DNA of 64,000 nucleotides from Streptomyces clavuligerus (GCF_005519465.1 NZ_CP027859.1:1674001-1738000); one strand, 5' to 3'. Numbered from the stretch's first letter, positions 51,838 through 61,125 are shown. Program-made: numbers and translations. The notes: generated from the letters alone by a model not told the origin.

Positions 51838-52020
51838 CGACGGCGACGACACCTCCAGCACCCAGAACCGCTACACCCTCACCTTCCCCGCCGGCCAGCT
51901 CCAGCCCGTCAACGCCTTCTGGTCCCTCACCGCCTACGACGAGCACGGCTTCCTCATCCCCAACACCCCCCGGCGTCTACTCCATCGGCCACCGCTCTCC
52001 CGCACCCACTGCGGCACCGA
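51838..52020 (+). pseudogene. Fragment of a DUF1254/DUF1214 gene
   Basis: Reads GDDTSSTQNRYTLTFPAGQLQPVNAFWSLTAYDEHGFLIPNTP, then after one base shift GVYSIGHRS. It aligns to FPADQLPPVNAFWSLTAYDEQGFLITNTPGVYSIGHR of the broken gene at 25.3-26.3 kb. Third copy of the family in the window and the most reduced. Confidence 0.78.
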
Positions 52021-52104
52021 TGTCGTACGTTCCCGCCCGCCCGGGACCGGCCGGTGCTTCCTCGCTGTGAGGTCGCCCGGCCCGGGTGGGAAGGACAACC
52101 CACC

Positions 52105-52391
52105 ATGAAGATCATCGGAGACGGTCTGTACATCCACGACGCACTCGCCCACGGACCGCTCGCCGAGGCCGCGCTGCGCCGTGCGGGACAGGCAGGGAGC
52201 GGCTGGACCGGCTTCAGGAGGAAGCCGGGCACCTCACGGACGCCCAGCTCCGCCACCGGGTGCACGGCGCACTGCCGCACTTCACGCAGGACACGGCGCC
52301 CGCCCGCCGGGCCGCCGATCCCGTCGCCCAGATCCGCCGGGGCGTCCGCGTCGTCGAATGGACCGTGCCGGACCGGCAGCGCTACGGCTGA
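52105..52391 (+). pseudogene. Possible small gene with a frameshift, unknown
   Basis: ATG 52105 follows GGAAGG and reads MKIIGDGLYIHDALAHGPLAEAALRRAG. The sensible reading then appears to move to another frame: RERLDRLQEEAGHLTDAQLRHRVHGALPHFTQDTAPARRAADPVAQIRRGVRVVEWTVPDRQRYG, stop at 52391. Both halves have normal protein composition, so one frameshifted gene is more likely than two. Not recognised. Confidence 0.45.
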
Positions 52392-52622
52392 CCGCTGTCG
52401 GTGGCCCGCCCGTGCCGACCGGGCCACCGTGCGGGACCCGCACGGGCGGCTGACGGTTGGTCGGGTGGTCACGTCGGCAGGGCAGTTGCCGACCCGAGCG
52501 CGTTCTCGCCCAAGGGCGAGAACGCGCCGGGCAGATGCTCGTCGAGCCAGTCAGCCGTCACGATCGATGAGGCCAACCTGCACTTCTGTAGCCACCTGCT
52601 GGCAGGGCCCGGCTCCGGAGCC

Positions 52623-53273
52623 TCACGCTCCAACCGTGAAGCGCTCGCCGATGTGGTTCGCTTTCTCGATCTCATCGACGAGGGCCACGGCGTAGTCCTC
52701 GGCGGAGATCCGGCTGATTCCGTCGGCGTCCGTCACCAGGTCGTCGAGAGCGGTGCGGTAGGTGCCGGTGCGCTCGCCGGGCGCGATCTGTCCAGCGGGG
52801 CTGAGGCATGTCCAGCGGACGTCATCGACGGACCGGTAGAAGTCCAGGGCATCGCCGTGCGCGTGCATGATCTGGAGCAGGAACTCGGGCAGCCCCTCGG
52901 CGTCCCACACCTGCTTGCCGTCCGGCGTGCGCAGCGACCCGGCGCCACCAACGGCGATCAGCCGCGGGGCACTCCCGCCGAGCGGGCGCACTCCGGCCAC
53001 CAGGGACTTGGCTGCCGGTGCGATGGTGGCGATGTGACCGGGGCCGTCGCCGCCGCCGACAGCGCTGACGACGACGTCCTGTCCCTCGGCGACAGCCGTG
53101 ACCGACGCGGGGTCGAGTACGTCACCGGTGGTGACCGTGAGGTTCGGGTGCTGCTCAGTGATCTTGCTGGGGTTGCGGACCGCGGCCGTGACATGATGGC
53201 CACGGTCCAGGGCTTCGCGCAGCACGCGGCTGCCGATCGTGCCGTTGGCGCCGAAGAGTGCGATCTTGGCCAT
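52623..53273 (-). CDS. NAD(P)H-binding reductase (NmrA/YwnB-like)
   Basis: The protein has 216 residues: MAKIALFGANGTIGSRVLREALDRGHHVTAAVRNPSKI is a Rossmann start with GxxGxxG and an Arg suited to NADP; GDVLDPASV, GGGDG and the end SRISAEDYAVALVDEIEKANHIGERFTVG fit NAD(P)H-flavin-reductase-like atypical SDRs. Likely a cytoplasmic stress or quinone reductase. It is alone; the neighbours are fragments. ATG 53273. Confidence 0.9.
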   Translation of the reverse strand: MAKIALFGANGTIGSRVLREALDRGHHVTAAVRNPSKITEQHPNLTVTTGDVLDPASVTAVAEGQDVVVSAVGGGDGPGHIATIAPAAKSLVAGVRPLGGSAPRLIAVGGAGSLRTPDGKQVWDAEGLPEFLLQIMHAHGDALDFYRSVDDVRWTCLSPAGQIAPGERTGTYRTALDDLVTDADGISRISAEDYAVALVDEIEKANHIGERFTVGA

Positions 53274-53516
53274 GCGTAGTCTCCTTACAGCGAGCGGGAG
53301 TTGTACGTGAGGGCCACGTTATGAGCGGGGCCCGGAGCCGGGTAGGCCCGTGCCTGTTCGCTACATCACTCGGGCGGTCCAACGAGGCCCCGAGGCCGAA
53401 GGAACGGCGTCTTCCGAAGGCGCCGTGATCCGTGTTTGGGGCTGGTGACATGGTCGTCAACGGCTCACGACACCGCACGGCTCCCAGAGGGAAGTCGGGA
53501 AGGACACACATCCAGG

Positions 53517-53726
53517 TCACTCGATCGAGTGCGTCCGCGGTCGGCTCTCCGGGCCATCTGCACTGGTGAGACAGCCGTCTGCCCGGACAACAGTGTCCAG
53601 GGCCGCGTACCCGTCCGGATCGGTGAGGATCTTCTGCGCCCGGGCGACGGCGGGTCCGAGACCGCCCCACCGGGCCCGGTCCGCCCGCCGCCGCGCCTCC
53701 GCCTGTTCATGGGCGATCTCGTTCAC
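53517..53726 (-). CDS. Small hypothetical protein
   Basis: A 69-residue frame, GTG 53726: NEIAHEQAEARRRADRARWGGLGPAVARAQKILTDPDGYAALDTVVRADGCLTSAD. A helical, Arg/Ala-rich N-terminus followed by a compact end. Not recognised; the ribosome site is weak. Kept because the composition looks protein-like. Confidence 0.4.
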   Translation of the reverse strand: MNEIAHEQAEARRRADRARWGGLGPAVARAQKILTDPDGYAALDTVVRADGCLTSADGPESRPRTHSIE

Positions 53727-54696
53727 GCACGATCCGCGGCGCCGGGATGGCTGTCGCCCGCTCGCGCCCGCTCATCACCGGCCACACGGTGAGCGGGAAC
53801 AGTTCCACCGGGCACCGCCGACAGGAGCGTTCCACCGGCGATCGTGCCGCCCGCCATCCGCGTTCGATCCGTTCGTCGTTCGATCCGTTCGTCGCCCGCC
53901 GGGCACATCCCGCCGCCGGAGCCCCCGGCCGGCCGAACCGCGGAAGAGGGTGCCGCAGTCCCGGCACATACGGCGGCGCAGCGCCGCCGGGCGCCGGGCC
54001 TCACCGTCCAGGCACCGGCCGGACATCCCCCACACCGGGGCCGGAGACAGGACGCCGCAGCGGTGGCGGCCCCGCACTGAACCGGCCGCTGTGGAGCTGG
54101 CGGCGGACCTGCTCCAGGCGAGTCCCGCCCTGCTGGTGGAGGCCGCCGGGACTCTCCGCCGCCTGGCCGACGCACCTGTAACCGGTACCCCGGCCCCGGC
54201 CCGTCGCAGGCCGCCGGGGCCCGGGCCCAAGGAAGGGCACCGGCGGGTGTCGAGAGCAGGGCTGCCCGGACGCTCGTCCCAGCGGCGCTCGCGGGCGGCT
54301 GCAGGACCCCGTGGCGCTGGCCGGGATCATCAACAACGGGAAGACCGCGCCGTTCGTGACGGTCGCCGTTCGTGACGGTCGGGGCTCTGGAGTCCGATGG
54401 GGAGGAGACGCCGTACCGGGAGGTGCACATCGTGGGCCATCCCGTGGGCTCGCCCTCGCCCATCAGGCCGCCGGGAGCGTAGGCACGACTACCGCCGGGC
54501 CGGACGGCTCCGGCTTCACGGGATCACCCGGGAACGCCACAGCCGGTCTTGCCTGTGCTCCTGCGCCGAACGGCCCCGCTCACAACCCAGCGCCACCGGT
54601 CCGGCCCCAGCGCGGCACGCCAGGCAGTCCGCATACCGTTCCGCCACTGGCGTACCCGGCGTGGCACGGTCCGCCGTCCTGTGATCAGGTGAGAGC
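53727..54696. other. Gene-poor region with tandem repeats
   Basis: About 970 bases. It holds two small direct repeats: gttcgatccgttcgtc twice in tandem near 53865-53896 and cgttcgtgacggtcg twice near 54350-54381. Short readable pieces (ELAADLLQASPALLVEAAGTLRRLADAP near 54090-54180; ESDGEETPYREVHIVGHPVGSP near 54390-54460) look like scraps of former genes, but I cannot name the families. Confidence 0.4.
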
Positions 54697-55842
54697 GTGC
54701 GCCGTATCCGCAGGCCGACCCCGGTGGTCGACCGCCACGCGCCCGGCAGCAGTGTGCCGTCCGTGCTGTGGCTGCTGCCCTGGCTTGTGATCGGCGCCGC
54801 GATCGTCTACGACACCTTCGTCCCGCCCAGCTACACCGCCGCACCACTGCTCGCTTCCGCGCCGCTGCTGGCGGCCCCGTTCTACAGCTGGCTCGGCACC
54901 CTGGGGGCCGGGCTGACCGCGATCGCCGCGCAGATCGGCCTCCACCTGAGCACCGGCTCCCTGGGATCACCCAGAGCGGACACCGAGACCGCGACCGTCC
55001 TGTTCGTCACCGGCCTCGCCGTCCCGGTGAACCGCATCATCTTCACCGCGAGCCGCCGCCTGGCCTCCGCCCGCCAGACCGCCGCCGCCGCCCAGCGCGC
55101 CGTTCTGCCGCTGCCGCCCCGCAGGGTCGGAGGGCTTCAGGTCGCCGCCCGCTACGAGCCCGCCGCCACCGAAGCCCTGATCGGCGGCGACCTCTACGCC
55201 GTCCAGGAAACCCCCCACGGCATCCGCCTCCTGATCGGCGACGTCCAGGGCAAAGGACTGGACGCCGTCGCCGAAGTGGCCGTCGCCATCGGGGCCTTCC
55301 GCGTCATCGCCGACACCGAACCCGCCCTGCTCGCCGCCGCCGACAGCCTCGACCGCACCATCACCCGCGAAACCACCCGCCGCGCCGGAACCGTACCCGC
55401 CGAGTCGTTCACCACCGCGGTGCTCTGCGAGATCCCACCCGGGCGCCACACCCTGCGGATCGTCAACCGTGGCCACCCCCCACCCCTGCTGCTGGACCCG
55501 GACGGCACCGTCCACACACTCGAACCCGCCCACTACGCCCTGCCACTCGGCACCCACGGCCTCATCCCGGACAGCGGCGGGGACACCCGCCCCGACACCT
55601 ACGCACTCCAGGCCCGCGGCTGCCTGCTCCTGCTGTTCACCGACGGCCTCACCGAAGCCCGCGACACCCACGGTGTCTTCTACGACCCCGCACGGCGTCT
55701 CGCGAACCACCGCTTCACCGGCCCGGACGCCCTCCTCGACCACCTTGTGGCCGACGTTCGCCGCCACACCGGCGGGCGCGTCACCGACGACCTCGCCCTC
55801 CTCGCCCTCGCCCTGCCACCCCACCCGCACACGGACCCATGA
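54697..55842 (+). CDS. Membrane SpoIIE-type (PP2C) phosphatase
   Basis: The protein has 381 residues. Three or four N-terminal membrane helices (SVLWLLPWLVIGAAIVYDTF, PLLASAPLLAAPFYSWLGTLGAGLTAIA, VLFVTGLAVPV) precede a SpoIIE phosphatase domain with the metal-binding GGDLYAV, IGDVQGKGLDA and LFTDGLTEARD. Such Ser/Thr phosphatases usually act on anti-sigma-factor antagonists in stress or development switches. GTG 54697 with AGGTGAG upstream. No kinase or antagonist is adjacent. A duplicated scrap of this domain is at 57.4-57.6 kb. Confidence 0.92.
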   Translation: MRRIRRPTPVVDRHAPGSSVPSVLWLLPWLVIGAAIVYDTFVPPSYTAAPLLASAPLLAAPFYSWLGTLGAGLTAIAAQIGLHLSTGSLGSPRADTETATVLFVTGLAVPVNRIIFTASRRLASARQTAAAAQRAVLPLPPRRVGGLQVAARYEPAATEALIGGDLYAVQETPHGIRLLIGDVQGKGLDAVAEVAVAIGAFRVIADTEPALLAAADSLDRTITRETTRRAGTVPAESFTTAVLCEIPPGRHTLRIVNRGHPPPLLLDPDGTVHTLEPAHYALPLGTHGLIPDSGGDTRPDTYALQARGCLLLLFTDGLTEARDTHGVFYDPARRLANHRFTGPDALLDHLVADVRRHTGGRVTDDLALLALALPPHPHTDP

Positions 55843-56195
55843 GCGTCCGGTCACCGCCCCGTCCGAACGGCTCGGCGCCGCGGGTCCTCGCTGTCTCTGT
55901 CCGCCGGCTGCACCTGGGGCCGGGGGCGTCGGCACAGCGGCGTCACCGCCGCAGAAGCCGGACCCGTACGTAGGGTGCCGTGCCGGTCGTCCGCCGTCGG
56001 CGGTGTGCACGGGTGCGGGGGCGGGCGTAGCGTGGTGGGAGCGGGGCGCTGCGGAGTGGGCCGTGCCCACGGGACGGGGTCGAAGCCGCCCGGAGGTCCG
56101 GGTCCGGCCGGTTTCCCCGGTTCTGCGCGGCTGCCGCTGCACGGGACCGGACGAGGCGGGAACGGTACCGACCTCGGGGAGTGCGGGAGTGACTC
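55843..56195. other. Intergenic, no gene seen
   Basis: 353 bases; GGGAG at its end is the ribosome site of the next gene. Confidence 0.4.
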
Positions 56196-56630
56196 ATGCC
56201 GACCGTGGAATGGATCAGGGTGACGACGGCCGCCGAACTGTCGGGTGCCTTGGCGAAGAAGGTCCCCGCGATCGAGCTCTACGACGGCAGCCTGCGGCAA
56301 GCGCGGTTCGACTCCGTCACCAGCACCGGCGGCATCGGCACCAGCCTGGTCCGCGGGGTGCGGACACAACTCTCCGCCACCGCGCTCAGCGTCAAGGAAG
56401 GCGGGCACGTCGGCACCGCGGAGATCGGCGGCCGGATCGCCTCCCGGGGCGACGGGGTGACCACCGTGGAGATCGACGGCGGCCTGGACACCCTCACCGT
56501 GACGGGCGGAATCCACGCGGACGGCCCGGACGCCGACGCCGTCCACCTCACCACCGACCACGGATCCGACCTCGGTGGTATCGCCGTCACCGCCGCCCAC
56601 GGACGGCCCCTCGTCCGCAACTCCCCCTGA
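56196..56630 (+). CDS. Small beta-rich protein, possibly a short beta-solenoid
   Basis: The protein has 144 residues. The opening EWIRVTTAAELSGALAKKVPAIELYDGSL resembles the capping segment of right-handed beta-helices; the rest is strand-like with turns of 12-20 residues (VGTAEIGGRIASRGDGVTTVEIDGGLDTLTVTGGIHADG). No signal peptide. Not a family I can name. GGGAG lies 6 bases before ATG 56196. The next gene follows by 46 bases, so both may be cotranscribed. Confidence 0.7.
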   Translation: MPTVEWIRVTTAAELSGALAKKVPAIELYDGSLRQARFDSVTSTGGIGTSLVRGVRTQLSATALSVKEGGHVGTAEIGGRIASRGDGVTTVEIDGGLDTLTVTGGIHADGPDADAVHLTTDHGSDLGGIAVTAAHGRPLVRNSP

Positions 56631-56676
56631 ACGTCCCCGCCCGGCATCCACGGGCGGCGAACGGGAGACGATCACG

Positions 56677-57366
56677 ATGACAGAACAGCCGCAGCCGCCC
56701 CCGTCGGTCCGGGTGACCGAGAACGGACCCTACGAGGTCACCGGGGACATCCCCCTCAGCCGTCAGAGAATCGTTCCCGACACCGAAGGGAACTCGGTCG
56801 GCTGGCAGGAGACACGCACCTACGACACCCCGGACGGGCACTACGCCCTCTGCCGCTGCGGGCGCTCGGCGAACAAACCCTTCTGCGACGGCACCCACAC
56901 CACCATCGGCTTCGACGGCACCGAAGGGCCCCTCGCGCGCGTCCCCTATCTGCAGCAGGCCGGTGAGGAGGACGGTCCCGACGTCATCCTCACCGACGCC
57001 CAGCCGCTCTGCGCCTTCGCCCGCTTCTGCGACGTCGACGGTTCCGTCTGGCGCCAGATCGACGAGCCCGGCAAGGGAGAAGCCGTTATCAGGGAGTCCG
57101 GCTACTGCCCCTCCGGCCGCCTCATCGCCTGGGACCGCGAAAGCCGTACCCCCATCGAACCGGATCTGCCACCGTCCATCGGCGTGGTCGAGGACCCTCA
57201 GCAGAACGTCGCCGGCCCCCTCTGGGTCCGCGGCAACATCCCCGTCACCGCTCCCGACGGCACCCCGTACGAAACACGCAACCGCGTCACCCTCTGCCGC
57301 TGCGGTGCCTCCCGCAACAAACCCTTCTGCGACGGCTCCCACGCCGCGACCGGCTTCCGCGACTGA
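56677..57366 (+). CDS. Double CDGSH iron-sulfur domain protein
   Basis: The protein has 229 residues. Two CDGSH-type 2Fe-2S sites, CRCGRSANKPFCDGTH (about 58-73) and CRCGASRNKPFCDGSH near the C-terminus, each have the three-Cys-one-His ligand set. Between them is an Fe-S-like insert with conserved cysteines (LCAFARFCD, GYCPSGRLIAWDR) typical of long bacterial mitoNEET relatives. These proteins bind redox-active, labile clusters in the cytoplasm; the physiological partner is unknown. GGGAGACG precedes ATG 56677. Confidence 0.93.
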   Translation: MTEQPQPPPSVRVTENGPYEVTGDIPLSRQRIVPDTEGNSVGWQETRTYDTPDGHYALCRCGRSANKPFCDGTHTTIGFDGTEGPLARVPYLQQAGEEDGPDVILTDAQPLCAFARFCDVDGSVWRQIDEPGKGEAVIRESGYCPSGRLIAWDRESRTPIEPDLPPSIGVVEDPQQNVAGPLWVRGNIPVTAPDGTPYETRNRVTLCRCGASRNKPFCDGSHAATGFRD

Positions 57367-57449
57367 TCTGTGCTCCCCAGAGCCGAACCGGACGGCGATC
57401 GGGACGCAGGGCCTCCGCGCGGCATCAAACACGCCTTCTCTTTCTTGGC

Positions 57450-57640
57450 CCCTCCACGGCCCACGCGACCACCCGTCGCGCCGGCACCCTGCCCGCCTGG
57501 TCGTTCATCACCGCGGTGCTCTGCGAGATCCGACCGGGGTGCAGCGTCCTGCGGATCGTCAACCGGGCCACCCCCGCCCATGCCGCTGGACCCGGACGGC
57601 ACCGTCCACACACTCGAAGCCGCCCGCGACGCCCTGCTGG
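57450..57640 (+). pseudogene. Duplicated fragment of a SpoIIE phosphatase
   Basis: Reads TTRRAGTLPAWSFITAVLCEIRPGCSVLRIVNRATP, then, one base out of frame, PLDPDGTVHTLEAARDALL. It aligns without gaps to TTRRAGTVPAESFTTAVLCEIPPGRHTLRIVNRGHPPPLLLDPDGTVHTLEPAHYALP of the intact phosphatase (nt about 55372-55560). Neither catalytic end is present. Confidence 0.8.
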
Positions 57641-58138
57641 CGGTGTCACTCTCCGGACTGAGATCCCTGGCCAGAACGCCGCGCGCCCGGCGCGGCCTCC
57701 CGGGCAGGAGGTATACGCCGCTCCTGTGCTGGAGCGGCCGTTCCCGCCGGTGCTGTTCGTGTTCGCTCCCGCCCTCAAGCGCACTGCCCCGGCGATGAGG
57801 GCCTTGATAGCTCGCTTGCGCCTGTGATCGGTGCCGTGTTCCGGGCCCGGCTCTGGGTCTGCCGGGCCGGGTTCGGCAGAGTAGGAGCGGTACTTCCCTC
57901 AGCAGCGCACGCCGGTCCCGTCGCCGGGGCCTGGAGCCGGGTTACGCGGGTATCCTCACCGGCTGAGCCGTTGGAGTCGGCCGGAGCCGGCGCACCCCCG
58001 GGTGGGCGCTCGGTGATGACGCGACCCGCCGGGCGCCGGAGGAATGCCAGGACACCGCCCGCGACAAGACCCTGACGTGGGCGGAGGATGCCCTCGCGGA
58101 GATCCGCTCCTTTGTCGTCGTGGCGGTGTGGTCCGGTG
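57641..58138. other. Intergenic, nothing recognised
   Basis: 498 bases following the phosphatase fragment with no supported gene. Confidence 0.4.
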
Positions 58139-58871
58139 TCAGTGCAGGGTTACCAGGACGCAGCTGTTGCCGCCCGATCCGGCGGAGTGCCCGGCTCCTG
58201 TGGCGGGGCCGCCGTTTCCGGCGTTGGGGCACCTGCCGTCCGACCGGTTGGCCCTGGCACCGGTTCCGCCCGGTCCACCGAGGCCCTGTTCGATGCCGCT
58301 GGTACTGCCACCGCCGCCGCCCCTGCCGTTGCCCAGGGGACCGCTTCGGCCGGTGCAGAGGGAGACGTCACCGCCGGTACCGCCGTTGCCGCCGCTCCCG
58401 CCGACCTGCGATCCACGGGCGCCGCCCGCCCCCCAGGCGGTCAACGTCCTGCTGTCGTGGCTCATCGAGGTGCTGCCGCCGCTGCGGCCGTCCCCGCCCT
58501 CCTGGAAGAGCTGGCCGCCTGAGCCGCCGGTCCCGCCGGCTCCGACGGCGAGGCTCAGCAGGGTTCCGGGCCTGAGGTGGATGGTGCAGTCCACATCGCC
58601 TCCGCCTCCTCCGCCACCGGACGTGCCGATACGGCTGGACGTACCGCCCCCCGCCTCCCCCGCCGCCGGCCCCGATGATCAGCAGCGAGGCGGACTGGGC
58701 ACCGGAGGGGATGGTGCACTGATACGTACCGGGCCAACTGTAGGCGGTGGTCTGCCAGGCGCAGGACGCCTGCGGCAGCGCGACGGCCTGGGTCGGCGCG
58801 GTCACCACACCGCTCACGGCGAGCGCGAGAGCTGATCCGCCGATCACGGCGGCCTTGCGGAACACAGTCAC
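58139..58871 (-). pseudogene. Secreted glycine-rich protein with a frameshift in a G-run
   Basis: GTG 58871 (GGAAGAG upstream) starts a signal peptide (FRKAAVIGGSALALAVSGVVTAPTQAVA) and CAWQTTAYSWPGTYQCTIPSGAQSASLLIIGAGGGGGGG. In the following run of G (about 58640-58655) the reading must shift by one base to continue as GGTSSRIGTSGGGGGGGDVDCTIHLRPGTLLSLAVGAGGTGGSGG..., ending SCVLVTLH at 58139. The product would be a roughly 245-residue glycine-rich cell-surface protein. Either a broken gene, a sequencing slip, or a switchable homopolymer tract. Confidence 0.7.
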
Positions 58872-59549
58872 GGAATGTGCTTTCTCTTCCCCGGGGCGGG
58901 TCCCCGCGTTCCCTGGTTCTCCCACCCCGACGATGCACCCGGGAGGCTCGCGCGGGAACGCCGCGGGAATACCCGTACCAGCGGGGAGACGCTACGGTCT
59001 CCTCGTCGGCGGGGAACTGGAGCTGGATACAGTGCCCTTGCTGCTCTCGCCACCCTCGGCGAACTCCACGTCCTGGCCCGGGAGGGCCGGCCCGTCCTGG
59101 TCCCGAGTCTGCCGACTTCCTGCTCCACCACGGTGTAGCAGCACACCCCGGCCCCCGCGTGAACAGCGTGACCGCGGGCGACACCACCACCTGTCCGGCG
59201 CGGACCACACCCCGCCGCCCCACCATTGGCCCACGGCCGCCCCAAAGCATTCCGGAACGGCACCGGCCGCCCAGACGGCCACCGGATCACCGATATACGT
59301 CGCACCCTGCGAGGCCCACCCGGCGACGGGCGCCACAAACGGGCACGCCTTCGCTTCGCCGCGGTGCTTCGTACCCATCACGCGCAGACGCTCGCCGAGA
59401 CGGGCCGGTGCCCGGACCCAGGCCACGTGGGGTCCCCGGCCCGTGCAGCGGCCGGGGTGTGTCAGGGGGAGTCCGAATAGGCGAGGTGGGTTCCGCAGTG
59501 CCGGCAATGGGGCGCCGGGCTTCCGGTCGGTGGCGGGTGGCCCGGGTGG
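58872..59549. other. Probable decayed gene on the minus strand
   Basis: Minus-strand text such as MGTKHRGEAKACPFVAPVAGWASQGATYIGDPVAVWAAGAVPECFGAAVGQWWGGG (about 59215-59380), and later PGQDVEFAEGGESSKGTVSSSSSPP (about 58995-59070) in the same frame with unlikely sequence between, suggests a degraded secreted-type gene. Family not recognised. Confidence 0.35.
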
Positions 59550-60000
59550 TTATGGGGTGGTGGTCTCGGGCTGGGTCACGGCCAGGGACCAGCGAATGTG
59601 CTCCGCCGAGGCGTCGATGCCTATGGTGAAGTCGCCCGGCCGGACGATTCCCGGATCGAGCGTCACGGCCCCCGTACCCGCTTCACCGGACGGACAGTCC
59701 ACCGTGAACCGGGCGACCTGCACCTGTTGGTACTCCATCGAGGCCACGACGCTGCCGCCCCCTTCGCACGCCACCGTGAGCACGGTGGGCAGCGTCTCCC
59801 AGGCTCCCCCCGAGGCCACTCCTCCGTCTCCGGTTACTCTCCTCGACCCACACCACACCGTCCGGCCCGGGATGCGGGAGGAGTCCTCCGGCGGAGGCTG
59901 CGGGCAGGGTCGCCGACCCGGTGAGGCCGATCACCACCGTCAGCACCGCCGCGGTTAACGCCTTTGTCGCTCTGTTCCTGTTCCGTCCCCTTCTGTTTGC
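59550..60000 (-). pseudogene. Small secreted protein gene with a frameshift
   Basis: An Arg-rich start and signal peptide (RATKALTAAVLTVVIGLTGSATLPAASA) continue to GGLLPHPGPDGVVWVEE. One base out of frame, near 59840, the text continues RVTGDGGVASGGAWETLPTVLTVACEGGGSVVASMEYQQVQVARFTVDCPSGEAGTGAVTLDPGIVRPGDFTIGIDASAEHIRWSLAVTQPE, stop at 59550. The mature part is beta-sandwich-like with two Cys. No clear start codon was found in the signal-peptide frame. Confidence 0.6.
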
Positions 60001-60516
60001 CGTGCCTGGAGGGGGACAGTCCGGCGTGGGAAGGTGCTCGTACCTGAGTACGGATCCTTATACGCACACGGCGAGAGAGGCCGGCCTGCCCGAGCCGGCA
60101 GCGGGAGCTGGACGGCCCCGGCCCGCTGCCCGACCATCCCGTACTGGTCGACCGCCCCCTCGACCGGCGGCATCCTCGCCCGCCAGATCAACCATGAGGA
60201 AGAACAGCGCCGCACCCTGGTTGACTTCCTGGATGGCCGGGGCACGGCGCGCGGGGGAACACGGTCGTAGCGCCGGACGGGCGCCGACAGCGTCAGACGG
60301 CTGTTGCCCGGGCCACGTGCAGTGATGCGGGCGGGGAGCGTGGCCATTCCCAGCGCGCACGGCTGCTCCCAGTCGACCTTGGGGTGGGCAGGGACGACCG
60401 CGTCGACGAGTTTGGTGGTGTAGAGGGGGGCGAAGCGGCAGTGAGCGGTCTGTGCGCGTTCCAGCGTCCTGGTGGTTTTCCGGGCCCGGCTCGGCGATGC
60501 CGGGGGTGGGTGGGGT
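60001..60516. other. Intergenic, no confident gene
   Basis: A piece near 60160-60265 (LARQINHEEEQRRTLVDFLDGRG) looks protein-like but has no clear start or family. Confidence 0.35.
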
Positions 60517-60771
60517 TCAGGCGGGTGTGGCGCCGACGGTGAGGATTTTCACGGCGATCCGGGTGCCGTCGATCTCGTAGGTGGCGCGGAAGTCGCCGAC
60601 CCGTAGTCGGCGCAGGCTGGTTCCGCCGAGTTTGCTGCTCGCGGGCGGCTCGGGATCGGAGCCGAGAGCGTTCACCGCGCGGACGAACGGCTTCACCGCG
60701 TCTCCGTACCTCGCCCGCAGCCGCTTGAGGCCCTCGGCCGCGGCGTGCTCCCAGACAACCGTGTGGCTCAC
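60517..60771 (-). CDS. relE: RelE/ParE-family toxin
   Basis: The protein has 84 residues. VVWEHAAAEGLKRLRARYGDAVKPFVRAVNALGSDPEPPASSKLGGTSLRRLRVGDFRATYEIDGTRIAVKILTVG is the RelE fold pattern, with the central LRRLRVGDFRATYEI strand. The usual C-terminal residues of ribosome-dependent mRNA cleavage (Arg in RVGDFRATYEI, then a short end) are present. ATG 60771 overlaps the stop of the small gene before it (ATGA), the standard antitoxin-toxin arrangement. Confidence 0.88.
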   Translation of the reverse strand: MSHTVVWEHAAAEGLKRLRARYGDAVKPFVRAVNALGSDPEPPASSKLGGTSLRRLRVGDFRATYEIDGTRIAVKILTVGATPA

Positions 60772-60887
60772 GACACCACACCCATGATCATCCGCTCCAC
60801 CTCGGCCGGGCTGTGGACCGGCCCGCCCGCGGCGCGCGCCCGCAGGGCGACAGCGAGATCCGCGAACTCAATGACCCGCTCCCGCAC
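60768..60887 (-). CDS. Very short putative antitoxin
   Basis: A 39-residue frame (GTG 60887, GTGGGAGTG upstream): RERVIEFADLAVALRARAAGGPVHSPAEVERMIMGVVS. It overlaps the RelE start by ATGA, so it occupies the antitoxin position, but it is about half the normal length and lacks a DNA-binding domain. It could be the toxin-neutralising tail of an antitoxin whose first half lies in the upstream overlapping gene in another frame. Confidence 0.55.
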   Translation of the reverse strand: MRERVIEFADLAVALRARAAGGPVHSPAEVERMIMGVVS

Positions 60888-61125
60888 ATTCCCACTCCCA
60901 CCCCGCCTTCGGCGATGTCGACGAGAGCCTGGACCCACCAGTGACCGAGGAACACATCGAACGCCGCGCCCCGTCAAGGCCGCCGAGTTCCCGGTCGAAA
61001 CCGGCCCGCCGTTCGGCACGGACCGCTGTCCGTGCCGCCGCCACGGTACGGGCGGGAACCTCACCGCCGAAGCCGGTGGACTCCCGGGCCTCCCGCACCG
61101 CACCCGCCCAGTCCACTGCCGTCAT
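60868..61125 (-). CDS. Hypothetical protein overlapping the antitoxin
   Basis: An 85-residue frame with an excellent GGGAGGAG before ATG 61125: TAVDWAGAVREARESTGFGGEVPARTVAAARTAVRAERRAGFDRELGGLDGARRS, then less convincing text to 60868, overlapping the next start by 20 bases. Not recognised. It may be the first half of a frameshifted antitoxin, the good reading passing through a third frame (FDVFLGHWWVQALVDIAEGG) before joining RERVIEFADL. Confidence 0.5.
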   Translation of the reverse strand: MTAVDWAGAVREARESTGFGGEVPARTVAAARTAVRAERRAGFDRELGGLDGARRSMCSSVTGGSRLSSTSPKAGWEWECAGAGH

